A DNA stretch of 64,000 bases from Mesorhizobium sp. M00.F.Ca.ET.216.01.1.1 (lineage in GTDB: Bacteria; Pseudomonadota; Alphaproteobacteria; Rhizobiales; Rhizobiaceae). The notes beneath the pieces are model-generated. The model ran no database searches. It was not told the origin of the DNA and was given only the letters and a program-made list of their open reading frames with translations. Positions 19,194-28,217 of this stretch are shown piece by piece. The stretch spans positions 104,235 to 168,234 of the forward strand of contig NZ_SADR02000017.1 in NCBI RefSeq assembly GCF_004010325.2. Reading direction: 5' to 3'. How positions within the stretch are numbered: position 1 is the stretch's first letter; every line of letters begins with the position of its first letter. Position numbers and translations under genes: made by a program.

Positions 19194-20486
19194 CTAAAGG
19201 TTCAGCCGTATGGCGACGGAGCGTCCGTGCGCGTCGAGGCCTTCCGCTTTGGCCAGTGCGATGGCCGCCGGCGCCAGCGCCCGCAGTTGCTCCGGCCCGA
19301 GCTTCAGGATCGAGGTGCGCTTGACGAAATCGAGCACCGAAAGTCCGGACGAGAAGCGCGCCGAGCGCGCCGTCGGCAGCACGTGGTTGGAGCCGCCGAC
19401 ATAGTCGCCGATGACTTCCGGCGTATGGCGGCCGAGAAACACCGCACCGGCGTTGCGCATGCGCGCCAGGAAGGCTTCCGGCTCGTCGATGGCGAGCTCC
19501 ACATGCTCGGCGGCGATGCGGTCGACCAGCGGCAGCGACGCCTCGATCCTCTGAACCAGGATCACCGCGCCAAAATCGCGCCAGCTCGCCGCCGCCGTCG
19601 CGGCGCGCGACAGCCCCTTCAACTGGCGTTCGACCGCCTGTTCGACCGCTTTGGCGAATCCGGCATCGTCGGTGATCAGGATCGACTGCGCCGACACGTC
19701 GTGTTCCGCCTGGGCAAGCAGGTCGGCGGCGATCCAGTCGGGATCGTTGCTGCCGTCGGCCACGACAAGCACTTCCGACGGCCCGGCGATCATGTCGATG
19801 CCGACGGTGCCGAACACCTGGCGCTTGGCCGCCGCGACATAGGCATTGCCCGGCCCGACGATCTTGGCGACGGGCTTTATCGTCTCGGTTCCGTGGGCAA
19901 GAGCCGCGATCGCCTGCGCGCCGCCGACACGGTAGATCTCGGAGATACCGGTCAGATCCGCCGCCACCAGCACCAGCGGATTGATGATGCCGTGGGGCGC
20001 CGGCACCGCCATGACGATGCGCTCGACGCCGGCGACGCTGGCCGGCACGGCGCTCATCAGCACCGAGCTTGGATAGCTCGCCGTGCCGCCCGGCACATAG
20101 AGCCCGACTGCCTCGATCGCCGTCCAGCGCGAGCCGAGCTCGACACCGGCAGCGTCCGTATAGCGGTCGTCCTGCGGACGCTGCCGCTCGTGATGGGCAC
20201 GGATGCGGTCACGCGCGAACTTGAGCGCCTCGATTGTCTGCGGGTCGGCGGCATCGTAAGCTTGGGCGATGTCGTCTTTCGAGACGGCGATGCCGAGGCT
20301 TCTCAGGTCGGCCTGTTCGAATTTCTGCGTATAGTCGACAAGCGCCGCGTCGCCCTCGGCGCACACGCGCGTGATGATCTCGCGCACCACGGCATCGACA
20401 TCGGCGGACACTTCCCGCTTGGTCAAAAGGAATGCGGCGAAGCGCTGCTCGAAATCGGCGTCGGACTGACGAAGAGTGATGGCCAT
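19194..20486 (-). CDS. hisD: Histidinol dehydrogenase
   Basis: The 430-aa enzyme makes the last two steps of histidine synthesis: NAD+-dependent, zinc-requiring oxidation of L-histidinol to L-histidine. The conserved stretch GPGNAYVAAAKRQVFG followed by AGPSEVLVVAD, and the AEHVEL motif, are present. The start MAITLRQSDA was chosen because it begins the conserved N-terminus. It lies 10 bp after DUF2948. Confidence 0.97.
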   Translation of the reverse strand: MAITLRQSDADFEQRFAAFLLTKREVSADVDAVVREIITRVCAEGDAALVDYTQKFEQADLRSLGIAVSKDDIAQAYDAADPQTIEALKFARDRIRAHHERQRPQDDRYTDAAGVELGSRWTAIEAVGLYVPGGTASYPSSVLMSAVPASVAGVERIVMAVPAPHGIINPLVLVAADLTGISEIYRVGGAQAIAALAHGTETIKPVAKIVGPGNAYVAAAKRQVFGTVGIDMIAGPSEVLVVADGSNDPDWIAADLLAQAEHDVSAQSILITDDAGFAKAVEQAVERQLKGLSRAATAAASWRDFGAVILVQRIEASLPLVDRIAAEHVELAIDEPEAFLARMRNAGAVFLGRHTPEVIGDYVGGSNHVLPTARSARFSSGLSVLDFVKRTSILKLGPEQLRALAPAAIALAKAEGLDAHGRSVAIRLNL

Positions 20487-20496
20487 CGGATGCGGC

Positions 20497-20931
20497 TCAG
20501 ACCTTGTGGAGAGGGCGCGAGGTGGCTTCCCAGGCGCCGCCGACATCGGCAAGGCGCGCCTCGATACACTCGACATCGAGCATGATCGCGCCGCCCCCCG
20601 AAAAGATCAGCTCGACGATGCCGGCGGGCTTGTCGAGCGCGACGAAGCTGATCGCCAGCAGCGACAGCACTTCATCCGGCTTGTCGCGGGCAATGCCGCT
20701 GGTCTTGGCGCCGAGCACGCGGTCGAAATGCAGCACGCTTTGCCGCCGCTCGTTGTGCTGGCGGAAGAAACCGGATTTTGCCTCCCAGACGAAACGGTTC
20801 ATGGTGATCACGAAGCGCTTGGCGGCAGGCAGGAATTCGAGGTCGGCGACCTTCATCACGGCATCCTGGACATGGGCCGAGACGATGCTCAGATCCTGAT
20901 AGTCGAGCGCGACAAGCTTGAGAGCGTTCAT
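20497..20931 (-). CDS. DUF2948 family protein
   Basis: A 144-aa soluble protein (MNALKLVALDYQDLSIVSAHVQDAV...) recognised as DUF2948. It is found almost only in Alphaproteobacteria, between murA and hisD as here. Function unknown. Confidence 0.9.
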   Translation of the reverse strand: MNALKLVALDYQDLSIVSAHVQDAVMKVADLEFLPAAKRFVITMNRFVWEAKSGFFRQHNERRQSVLHFDRVLGAKTSGIARDKPDEVLSLLAISFVALDKPAGIVELIFSGGGAIMLDVECIEARLADVGGAWEATSRPLHKV

Positions 20932-20974
20932 GCGGATTTCGCACCTGAAAGTTGATGGTTCAACCTTCTGTTAG

Positions 20975-21024
20975 TGCATGATCCCGAAAAGTGGAAACCG
21001 GTTTTCGGAAAAGATCATGCTCAA
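20975..21024. repeat. Palindromic intergenic repeat, Mesorhizobium type
   Basis: An imperfect palindrome begins GCATGATCCCGAAAAGTGG and ends CGGAAAAGATCATGC, with ACCGGTTTTCGG in the centre. It recalls a high-copy intergenic element common in Mesorhizobium and relatives, placed here between murA and DUF2948. Only this copy was seen in the window. Confidence 0.75.
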
Positions 21025-21083
21025 GCAGGAATCTGGCGGTCTTTCCGGTCCGCGCAACCGCGCCACAAGTCCAGCGAATTTGC

Positions 21084-22376
21084 CTAGCCGGAAATCCGCT
21101 CGATCACCGCGCCGCAGCCGGACAGCTTTTCTTCCAGCCGCTCGAAGCCGCGGTCGAGATGATAGACCCGGTTGACCGTGGTCTCGCCTTCGGCTGCCAG
21201 GCCGGCGATGACCAGCGACACCGAAGCGCGAAGATCGGTCGCCATCACAGGCGCGCCCTTCAATTTTGCAACGCCGTCGACGATCGCCGTCTGGCCGGAC
21301 AGCGTGATGTGGGCGCCAAGCCGGGCGAGCTCCTGAACATGCATGAAGCGGTTCTCGAAGATCGTTTCGGTGATGCGCGACTTGCCCTTGGCCATCGTCA
21401 TCAGCGCCATGAACTGCGCCTGCAGGTCGGTCGGGAATTCCGGGAACGGCGCCGTCGTCACGTCGACCGGCGCAATCCCGGCGCCGTTGCGCCTGACGCG
21501 GATGCCGGAATTGGTCGGCGTGATCTCGGCGCCGGTCTGCGAAATCACGTCCAGCGCGGTCTGCAGAAGGTCGGGGCGAGCGCCCTCGAGCACGACATCG
21601 CCGCCGGTCATCGCCACCGCCATGGCATAGGTGCCGGTCTCGATGCGGTCGGGTATGACCCTGACGCGGGCACCGGACAGCGCTTCGACGCCGTCGATGG
21701 TGATGGTCGAAGTGCCGGCGCCGGAAATCTTGGCGCCCATGGCGTTGAGGCATTCAGCAAGGTTGACGATCTCTGGCTCGCGGGCGGCGTTTTCGAGAAC
21801 CGTTTCGCCCTTGGCCAGCGCCGCCGCCATCATCAGCACATGGGTGGCGCCAACCGACACTTTCGGGAACACATAGCGGTTGCCGACAAGACGGCCGTTC
21901 CTGGTCTTGGCGATGACATAGCCGGTGTCGACATCGATATCGGCACCCAGCGCCTGAAGGCCCTCCAGGAAAAGATCGACGGGGCGCGTGCCGATGGCGC
22001 AGCCGCCAGGCAGCGACACCTTGGCCTCGCCCATACGGGCAAGCAGCGGGCCGATCACCCAGAAAGAAGCGCGCATCTTAGACACCAGTTCGTAAGGCGC
22101 CGTCGTATCGACGATGTTGCGGGCGGAGAAATTGATGGTGCGCGAATAGCCTTCCTGCTGCTTTTCGCGGCGGCCGTTGACCGAATAGTCGACGCCGTGA
22201 TTGCCGAGGATGCGGATCAGCTGCTCGACATCGGCCAGGTGCGGCACGTTTTCCAGGGTCAGCGTGTCGTCGGTCAAAAGCGAGGCGATCATCAGCGGCA
22301 GCGCGGCATTTTTTGCGCCCGAGATCGGAATGCTTCCGGCAAGCTTGTTGCCGCCGACAATTCTGATGCGATCCAT
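21084..22376 (-). CDS. murA: UDP-N-acetylglucosamine 1-carboxyvinyltransferase
   Basis: The 430-aa enzyme transfers enolpyruvate from PEP to UDP-GlcNAc, the first committed step of peptidoglycan synthesis. The N-terminus MDRIRIVGGNKLAGSIPISGAKNAALP and the active-site loop GGCAIGTRPVDLFL are both present. The loop keeps the catalytic Cys, so it should be fosfomycin-sensitive. Full length. Confidence 0.97.
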   Translation of the reverse strand: MDRIRIVGGNKLAGSIPISGAKNAALPLMIASLLTDDTLTLENVPHLADVEQLIRILGNHGVDYSVNGRREKQQEGYSRTINFSARNIVDTTAPYELVSKMRASFWVIGPLLARMGEAKVSLPGGCAIGTRPVDLFLEGLQALGADIDVDTGYVIAKTRNGRLVGNRYVFPKVSVGATHVLMMAAALAKGETVLENAAREPEIVNLAECLNAMGAKISGAGTSTITIDGVEALSGARVRVIPDRIETGTYAMAVAMTGGDVVLEGARPDLLQTALDVISQTGAEITPTNSGIRVRRNGAGIAPVDVTTAPFPEFPTDLQAQFMALMTMAKGKSRITETIFENRFMHVQELARLGAHITLSGQTAIVDGVAKLKGAPVMATDLRASVSLVIAGLAAEGETTVNRVYHLDRGFERLEEKLSGCGAVIERISG

Positions 22377-22503
22377 TAGAGAATGTCCCCTCGGCCGGAT
22401 GGCCGTCTTTCAATCGGTTGAGTATGGTCCGGCCCGTCTAGACCATTGGCCGGCTTGGTTCAAGAAATAGGATTTTCCACGCACCAAGAGTGGCTGATGC
22501 GGC

Positions 22504-22692
22504 TCAATCCTTTTGCCCGTCCTTCGAAGCGCCGAGCCCGTCCGGCCGCTGGTCGGCCCCGCCGGTCCGCCGCGAGCGAGACTGCGCTTTGCGCTTCTGC
22601 AGATTGGCGCGCAGTTGCTCTGCGAGCCGCTGCTTGCGGTCCGTGCCGCCCTTTTTCGATGGAATTGTCTTGTCGTTCGGCTTGTTGCCCAT
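22504..22692 (-). CDS. Small basic conserved hypothetical protein, 62 aa
   Basis: From MGNKPNDKTIPSKKGG the protein is highly charged (KQRLAEQLRANLQKRKAQSRSRR) and predicted to be helical or disordered. It looks like a short conserved rhizobial protein but has no named function. An upstream in-frame ATG at 22713 would add 7 residues. Confidence 0.6.
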   Translation of the reverse strand: MGNKPNDKTIPSKKGGTDRKQRLAEQLRANLQKRKAQSRSRRTGGADQRPDGLGASKDGQKD

Positions 22693-22853
22693 TGTCCCGT
22701 CCCGGCTGGCCATCGGCCGATACGCTGCTCAGGGATAGCCAACATTGTGGCACCGCCATGTCCTGAAAACTCTTCTGGCACAGGCTTGCACAGATGCCTC
22801 GCGCTTGGCCTTGCGCTTGCCGGTTCGATATGGCAGAAGCCCCGCCATCGGAG

Positions 22854-22928
<75 letters not shown>

Positions 22929-23007
22929 GCCCAAACCATTGTTTGGAAACAACTATCTGACTTTCTTGGTCTTTTCGCCGCCTGTCTGGTACACAGGGGT
23001 GGTACAC

Positions 23008-24675
23008 ATGAGTTTGAGAATGCCTGGACCTTGGAAGCATCCGAAGACCGGTGTCTATTACCTTCGGCAACGCGCACCGACTGATTTGAAGAATACGCCG
23101 ATGGCTGGACAGGTAACAATTCCTGTCGGCGGCACCGTTAAGACGGTGAAAGCGGGCGCAATCGTCAAGGTCAGCCTCGACACGAAAGATCCCTCAGAAG
23201 CAAAGAGCCGCTACCGTGACGCCGATGCTGCCTTGCACGAGTTTTGGCAGCGCCGCAGGGAGGGTCCGCAGCCCCTTACGCAGAAGCAAGTGCAGGCACT
23301 CGCGGGCATCCTCTACGTCCGCTTGGTCGACATGATGGATAGTGAGCCCGGTGAGGAGGGGATTTGGACACAAGTCCTTCGATTGAACAAAGGCAAGAGG
23401 GAGAGGGGTGAACTGGACCCCTGGTTCGGCCCCTCTGTCGATGCGTTGTTTGCCGAGCAGGGGGTCAACACCGATCCATTGAGTCGGACCCGCGTCGTCC
23501 ACGCGACCTTCACCGCGATCCAACTTGCCGCCGAAGCGAACCTTCGTAAGGCTCAAGGTGACTATTCGCCAGACGATGCACGAAAGCGGTTCCCCGCTTG
23601 GGCTGCCGAGCCGAAGCAAGTTGCAGAGGCCCCACGGGCGGCTGGCGACATGGACCTGTTTGCTCTCTTGGATCACAAGTTTGCTACCCAAAGTCGCAAG
23701 GCGAAGACCAAGGACGACTATGCCCGCGATCTCGGCAAGTTCGTCGCGAGCAGTGGACACCGTGATGCCCGAGACGTGACCAAGGACGATGTTCGGAAAT
23801 GGCGTGACGAATTGATAGGCGAGGGGCTTTCGCCGTCAAAGATCAACGGCAAGTGCCTGGCCGCCTTGAGCGCGGTCCTGACCCACGGAGTGAAGGAGTT
23901 CAACCTCACGACGAACGTTGCACGCGGCATTCGCGACGGAAGAAAGGGAGCCGCCCCTGTCCGGTCGAAGGGTTACACCGCCGAGGAAGCCAAGGCTATC
24001 CTGTCAGCTACCTTTCGAGGGAGCCCAAAAGGCATCTCAATGCCCCACAAACGGGCGCTGTTCTGGGTGCCGTGGATTTGCGCCTATACGGGGCTTCGGG
24101 TCACAGAGATCACTCAATTGCGCGGCGTGAGCGTCCGGCACGAAGAGAACACGCCCTATTTCTTCATCACGCCTGAGGATGGTTCCACCAAGAGCGACAA
24201 AGCTTGGATGACTGCCGTCCACCCACACCTTGTCGAACTGGGCGTACTGGAGATGTTCAAGGAGGTAGGCGACGGACCTGCATTCTACGTTCCCTATCCT
24301 GATGGAACGGACCTAACCAAACTGACAGGCAAACCCCGCTCGCATGAAGCCGGAACAAGGGTCGGCGATTGGATTACAAAGGAATTGGGTATTCAGGCAC
24401 CAGGAGGTAAGCCAAACCACGCTTGGCGGCACCTGTTCACAACGCTTTCGCGCGCCCATGACATGGACAAGCAGACTCGGGACTTCATGCTCGGAAGCGG
24501 CCCCGAGGACGCTCGCGAAGGGTATGGCGATTGGCCGCCAAGTGCGTTGTCCCGAGAAATCAAGAAGCTTCCTCGCTTGGAGGTCGATGAAACGGAGTGG
24601 CGTCCGTCAAACGAGCGTGTTTCGCCCCAACCGGTTCGCATTGCAGGCGTCACAGGTGGTCGAGGGCGAAGTTAG
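23008..24675 (+). CDS. Tyrosine integrase of the tRNA-Thr island
   Basis: The 555-aa protein from MSLRMPGPWKHPKTGVYYLRQR begins like the DUF6538 N-terminal domain of alphaproteobacterial integrases. A SAM-like core-binding domain follows (about 230-310), then a catalytic domain: Arg in YTGLRVTEI, the HxxR box HAWRHLF, and Tyr in EGYGDWP. An upstream ATG at 22939 lies almost against the tRNA and encodes nothing typical, so I prefer 23008. It lies some 80 bp inside attL and reads into the island. Confidence 0.93.
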   Translation: MSLRMPGPWKHPKTGVYYLRQRAPTDLKNTPMAGQVTIPVGGTVKTVKAGAIVKVSLDTKDPSEAKSRYRDADAALHEFWQRRREGPQPLTQKQVQALAGILYVRLVDMMDSEPGEEGIWTQVLRLNKGKRERGELDPWFGPSVDALFAEQGVNTDPLSRTRVVHATFTAIQLAAEANLRKAQGDYSPDDARKRFPAWAAEPKQVAEAPRAAGDMDLFALLDHKFATQSRKAKTKDDYARDLGKFVASSGHRDARDVTKDDVRKWRDELIGEGLSPSKINGKCLAALSAVLTHGVKEFNLTTNVARGIRDGRKGAAPVRSKGYTAEEAKAILSATFRGSPKGISMPHKRALFWVPWICAYTGLRVTEITQLRGVSVRHEENTPYFFITPEDGSTKSDKAWMTAVHPHLVELGVLEMFKEVGDGPAFYVPYPDGTDLTKLTGKPRSHEAGTRVGDWITKELGIQAPGGKPNHAWRHLFTTLSRAHDMDKQTRDFMLGSGPEDAREGYGDWPPSALSREIKKLPRLEVDETEWRPSNERVSPQPVRIAGVTGGRGRS

Positions 24676-24847
24676 GCTATTATCCAAGCACTACCTCAAC
24701 CGCCTGCGATTGGCTGGCGTCACCAAGTCGGACCAAGACAGCGTTCTTGGGCACTCCTCGGGCAGTGTTGGAGAGGACTACGGCGGGGATGAGGCCCGGC
24801 TTGAGGTGGCCAGACGGGCACTGGAGAAGGCGCTGCAGGCGACCTAG
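24656..24847 (+). pseudogene. C-terminal remnant of a second tyrosine integrase
   Basis: In a different frame, overlapping the end of the intact integrase, lies a fragment with the typical tail of a related recombinase: LLSKHYLNRLRLAGV then LGHSSGSVGEDYGG, containing a nucleophile-like Tyr. The catalytic Arg and HxxR are absent. It looks like what remains of an earlier integrase at the same attachment site. Confidence 0.6.
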
Positions 24848-25162
24848 CGACCGACCCAATAGCCTTCAATCCGCGCCTCGTCATCCTAACACCTTGCGGC
24901 ACCGCATGGAGGATTTGCTGGTGATTTGTTGGGTTCCCGTCCAGTTCTGGACCGGGACCGGTTTCAGAGACGGGCATCGTGCACGCCGTGCAAAGACAAA
25001 GGCTGATAACGCATTGCAGATGTCACCGTGTTACTTTAAGCCTGGTCCCAGCTTATCCCTCAAACACCGACAAGATTGGCAATTGGCTAGGTCATCAGCC
25101 TTGTGAAAAAGGCTTCGGCCATCTTAAGCCTTTGTTGACCATAACCGGCCAAAGCTACGCGC
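24848..25162. other. Intergenic stretch before the methyltransferase
   Basis: 315 bases, no supportable gene. It should contain the promoter of the methyltransferase. Confidence 0.4.
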
Positions 25163-26428
25163 GTGAATGAGACCGTACAGCCAACTTTCGTGGACCTGGA
25201 TGGCGACGCCGAGGCGGCGCTGATCGCCGGTGCGCGCTTTGCCGAACCTGTGAAGGGTCTAACCCACGGCTTCTACAAATACCCTGCCAGGTTCTCACCT
25301 GCTTTCGTCCGCGCTGCGATCGACGTTTTTACAGAGCCAGGTGACACGGTTCTCGACAATCATGTCGGTGGCGGCACGACAGTCGTCGAAGCGGTCGCCT
25401 CGGGGCGGCACGCTGTCGGCGTCGACATTTCGAGCTTGGCTGAGTTCGTATCATCCGTGAAGGCTACCGTATTCTCCGAAGCAGAACTCGACGTGCTGGC
25501 CGAATGGGCGACAAAGGCCCCAAATGCTATCGACCTACGCAAGCAAAGCATTCACTTCGGCCACTACGCAGAGCTTGGGTACTACAAGCACCTCCAACAC
25601 AAGTCGCGCTGGCGCCTTCGAAAGGCGATCGAACAGGGAATGGCCGCTGCTATCTCGCTCGCCCAGCCAAATCTCGAAGCCTTTGGGCGATGCGCCGTTC
25701 TCCGTACTGCCCAATGGGCACTAGATGGGCGAAAGCAACTGCCTACGATCGGCGAGTTCCGAGAGTGCCTCGGAGTTACGGCCACAGCAATGGTCGCGGG
25801 CGCTAGGGCGTTGCGTACAGCTTCCGAGGCCCACGGCGCACCGACTAACGCTCTGATAGTCAATCGCTCCGCCGCCGGACTTGAAGACGATGTGCGCCTA
25901 GCCAACATTCGCCCCAAATTAGTCGTGACTTCTCCGCCCTACCCGGGTGTGCATGTTCTGTACCATCGTTGGCAGGTGGATGGACGAAAGGAGTCTGCAC
26001 TACCCTTTATGATCGCAAAGCGGCTCGACGGCAGCGGCGCCGCCTATTACACGATGGGAGACCGCAAAGCGGCTGACCAACTGAATTATTTCAAGAACAT
26101 TAAGGCTAGCATGGGATCAGTTGCTGCAGTCGCTAATCACGACACTATCATTGTCCAAATGGTAGCGTTTGGCGACGCGGCACGGCAACTTCCAAGATAC
26201 CTTGCGGTCATGGCAGAGATCGGCCTTGAAGAGCTGTTGCTCCCGTCCCTGCAAGGGGAGCGAGATGGACGCTTGTGGCGGGCAGTCCCCGGCCGCCGTT
26301 GGTATAGCCGCCAGAGGGGAGAGACCCCAGCGTCGCAAGAGGTCGTGCTAATCCACCGGAAGAAGACGCACGGATGTGAGTCGCCACAGGTTATCGCGAC
26401 ACTTCCATTAGCTTCACCAGAGTCATAG
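25163..26428 (+). CDS. DNA methyltransferase, SPPY type (N4-C or N6-A)
   Basis: The 421-aa protein starts at GTG 25163. An N-terminal KYPARFSPAFVR segment and DNHVGGGTTVVEA (about 68-80) form the AdoMet-binding motif I, replacing the usual DPFxGSGTT. The catalytic motif IV is TSPPYPGVH (about 256-264). SPPY favours N4-cytosine methylation, though N6-adenine cannot be excluded. Motif IV follows motif I in primary sequence, with about 180 residues between that may form the target-recognition domain. It converges on, and overlaps by 38 bp, the 605-aa GHKL partner gene. No classical endonuclease is adjacent, so it may protect host DNA from the GHKL module. Confidence 0.85.
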   Translation: MNETVQPTFVDLDGDAEAALIAGARFAEPVKGLTHGFYKYPARFSPAFVRAAIDVFTEPGDTVLDNHVGGGTTVVEAVASGRHAVGVDISSLAEFVSSVKATVFSEAELDVLAEWATKAPNAIDLRKQSIHFGHYAELGYYKHLQHKSRWRLRKAIEQGMAAAISLAQPNLEAFGRCAVLRTAQWALDGRKQLPTIGEFRECLGVTATAMVAGARALRTASEAHGAPTNALIVNRSAAGLEDDVRLANIRPKLVVTSPPYPGVHVLYHRWQVDGRKESALPFMIAKRLDGSGAAYYTMGDRKAADQLNYFKNIKASMGSVAAVANHDTIIVQMVAFGDAARQLPRYLAVMAEIGLEELLLPSLQGERDGRLWRAVPGRRWYSRQRGETPASQEVVLIHRKKTHGCESPQVIATLPLASPES

Positions 26429-28208
26429 CCACCCGCTGAATCTCGGCGCGACGGCGTTCCTCGGCGCTGTCGAAATCGCCCTCTTTGTCGTCAAGGGTCG
26501 ACTGATACATTTGATAAAGGTGATAGGCGACGTGCGAGTTGTACTTGGTGCGGCGCCTATCAATCTCACCTTCAGTGATCCCCTTTGCGACGAGAAACTT
26601 GTTGTAATCCTTAAAGACGGCCATGTCGGTGTTGATGATCAAAATGAGGGGCGCCTTATCCGTGGGCTCCCGAAAGTAGCCCGGATCGTCGTCAGTCCAA
26701 GGCTTTCCGCCCCAACATTCTTCCGAATAGTCATCGCGCGTAATGTATCGGAGGTCATAGGGGGGCCGTCTGATCGATCCAAAGGGGACATTACTATCGA
26801 TGAGCCGGGGCGCCAGCGGTATAGGCTTCTCGGGCGCCTCGACCACGTCTGCAAGGAAGTCTGTCGACAACGTGGCCTCATTCGGGCCGATTGCGGTGAC
26901 CTCGATCCAAAGAGAGTCACCCGCGTTCCAAATCGGATCTGGGGAGATCAGAAGCCCAAACCGGCCCGAAGTCGGGTCTGAAAAGCTGTATTTCAGCGTG
27001 CCGGCTCCTTCTATAAGACGCGCCTTCAAGTGCCATGCTGCCGGGTCGCCGGAAAGAAGCTGGTCCTTGCCGTCCCACCGCAACCCGACGTGCGTGTCCG
27101 CCGCGCCACGCTGCACGCGGATTGGAAGGCGTGACGTGACACGGAGCTTCGTGGGGACATCGAGAAGGATAGGCACAGGCGCGGGCCTTTCAGGAGCTAC
27201 AACCACGCGCATTTCGAGTTGGCGCGGCTCCTTGATGCCATTAAATGTAGCCGTGACCGTAAGCGTCGCCCTAATGGGGTAGTCAGCCTCCACCTCTGGC
27301 TTCTCCCGGAAGAGCAGAGAGATTTTGCCCCGGTCGTCCAGGCGTTCCTTCTTGATTTCGAGTTCGGGAACTGTGCGGTCGGGTAAGACGTCGAACTGCG
27401 CAAGAGCCGACCAATGGCCCGCCGGCTGCGACAGAATAATCACGTCGCGAGGATGATTGGGTTGGAGGCGGATAGCCGAGGCGCTCGGTTTCGAAATTAG
27501 GACGGGGAAGTCTGCAATTGCTCCGCGATCGGGCTGGAGCAGCACCACGACACCTCCTGTCGCAGTTGACGTCTGTCCGAGATCGTCACCGTTGCCTCCC
27601 GCCGCCGCTCCTGCTCCCGAGAGGTTGTGCCAGCCGTGATCGTGATGGGAGTTGATAAGCTGGTCCAACGTATTCTTGACCTTCTCATCGCCTGCGCTGA
27701 GTTCAGATACTTGTCGCTCTGCTTCCTCCTCCAGGCGGACCAGGTCCGGGTCTTGTTTCAGTGTGGCTATTATCCGCTTCTGCATGGCGTTCCACACGTC
27801 CCCGCGATAGAAACCCTGGCGCGATCCTTGCATAAGGCGGCCAATCGCCGATTGAGCGAGTCCGTCGACATCAACCGCAATCATCATGCGGTTCCGCAAA
27901 TACTTAAACCCAAGTTCTTGAATGATGAATGTGTTGTCGAGGGACTCTTGCCGCTGCCCGTTGACCAGGAAGACACAGCATCGCTTTCCTCCCTTGCTGG
28001 TTTCGAGGTAGCTCCCAAGTGGGGTCAGGGATTTGTCGAGAGCGAATTGTTCGTCGGATGCCGCGTCAAGTGGAACGACCGGTGTATCCTCGGCGTCCTT
28101 CTTCTTGCTCTTTGCCGGGAGTACCGTCACGCGGATGTCGATCGTCCCCATGTCAATGCCATGTAAGTCGTCGAACAACGATTGTTGATAAGCTACGGCT
28201 TCTTCCAT
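26391..28208 (-). CDS. 605-aa GHKL-partner protein, unknown function
   Basis: Starts MEEAVAYQQSLFDDLHG behind AGGAGAATGCT. After a Lys-rich stretch (about 30-40), residues ~78-118 read CCVFLVNGQRQESLDNT followed by LRNRMMIAVDVDGL. That recalls the S5-like second domain that follows the ATPase in GHKL proteins of the MORC/MutL type. A predicted coiled coil (about 150-185; RLEEEAERQVSEL) and a long beta-rich C-terminal half follow, without a recognisable nuclease motif. It starts 9 bp after the GHKL ATPase gene, and together they may be one ATPase machine split over two chains. Family not recognised; the S5 reading is inference. Confidence 0.7.
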   Translation of the reverse strand: MEEAVAYQQSLFDDLHGIDMGTIDIRVTVLPAKSKKKDAEDTPVVPLDAASDEQFALDKSLTPLGSYLETSKGGKRCCVFLVNGQRQESLDNTFIIQELGFKYLRNRMMIAVDVDGLAQSAIGRLMQGSRQGFYRGDVWNAMQKRIIATLKQDPDLVRLEEEAERQVSELSAGDEKVKNTLDQLINSHHDHGWHNLSGAGAAAGGNGDDLGQTSTATGGVVVLLQPDRGAIADFPVLISKPSASAIRLQPNHPRDVIILSQPAGHWSALAQFDVLPDRTVPELEIKKERLDDRGKISLLFREKPEVEADYPIRATLTVTATFNGIKEPRQLEMRVVVAPERPAPVPILLDVPTKLRVTSRLPIRVQRGAADTHVGLRWDGKDQLLSGDPAAWHLKARLIEGAGTLKYSFSDPTSGRFGLLISPDPIWNAGDSLWIEVTAIGPNEATLSTDFLADVVEAPEKPIPLAPRLIDSNVPFGSIRRPPYDLRYITRDDYSEECWGGKPWTDDDPGYFREPTDKAPLILIINTDMAVFKDYNKFLVAKGITEGEIDRRRTKYNSHVAYHLYQMYQSTLDDKEGDFDSAEERRRAEIQRVAMTLVKLMEVSR

Positions 28209-28217
28209 AGCATTCTC

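Noticed and set aside
19101..20585. 494-aa frame antisense to hisD
   Set aside because: Typical high-GC shadow; hisD on the other strand is certain.
20991..22379. 462-aa frame antisense to murA
   Set aside because: High-GC shadow of murA, low-complexity His/Arg/Asp-rich.
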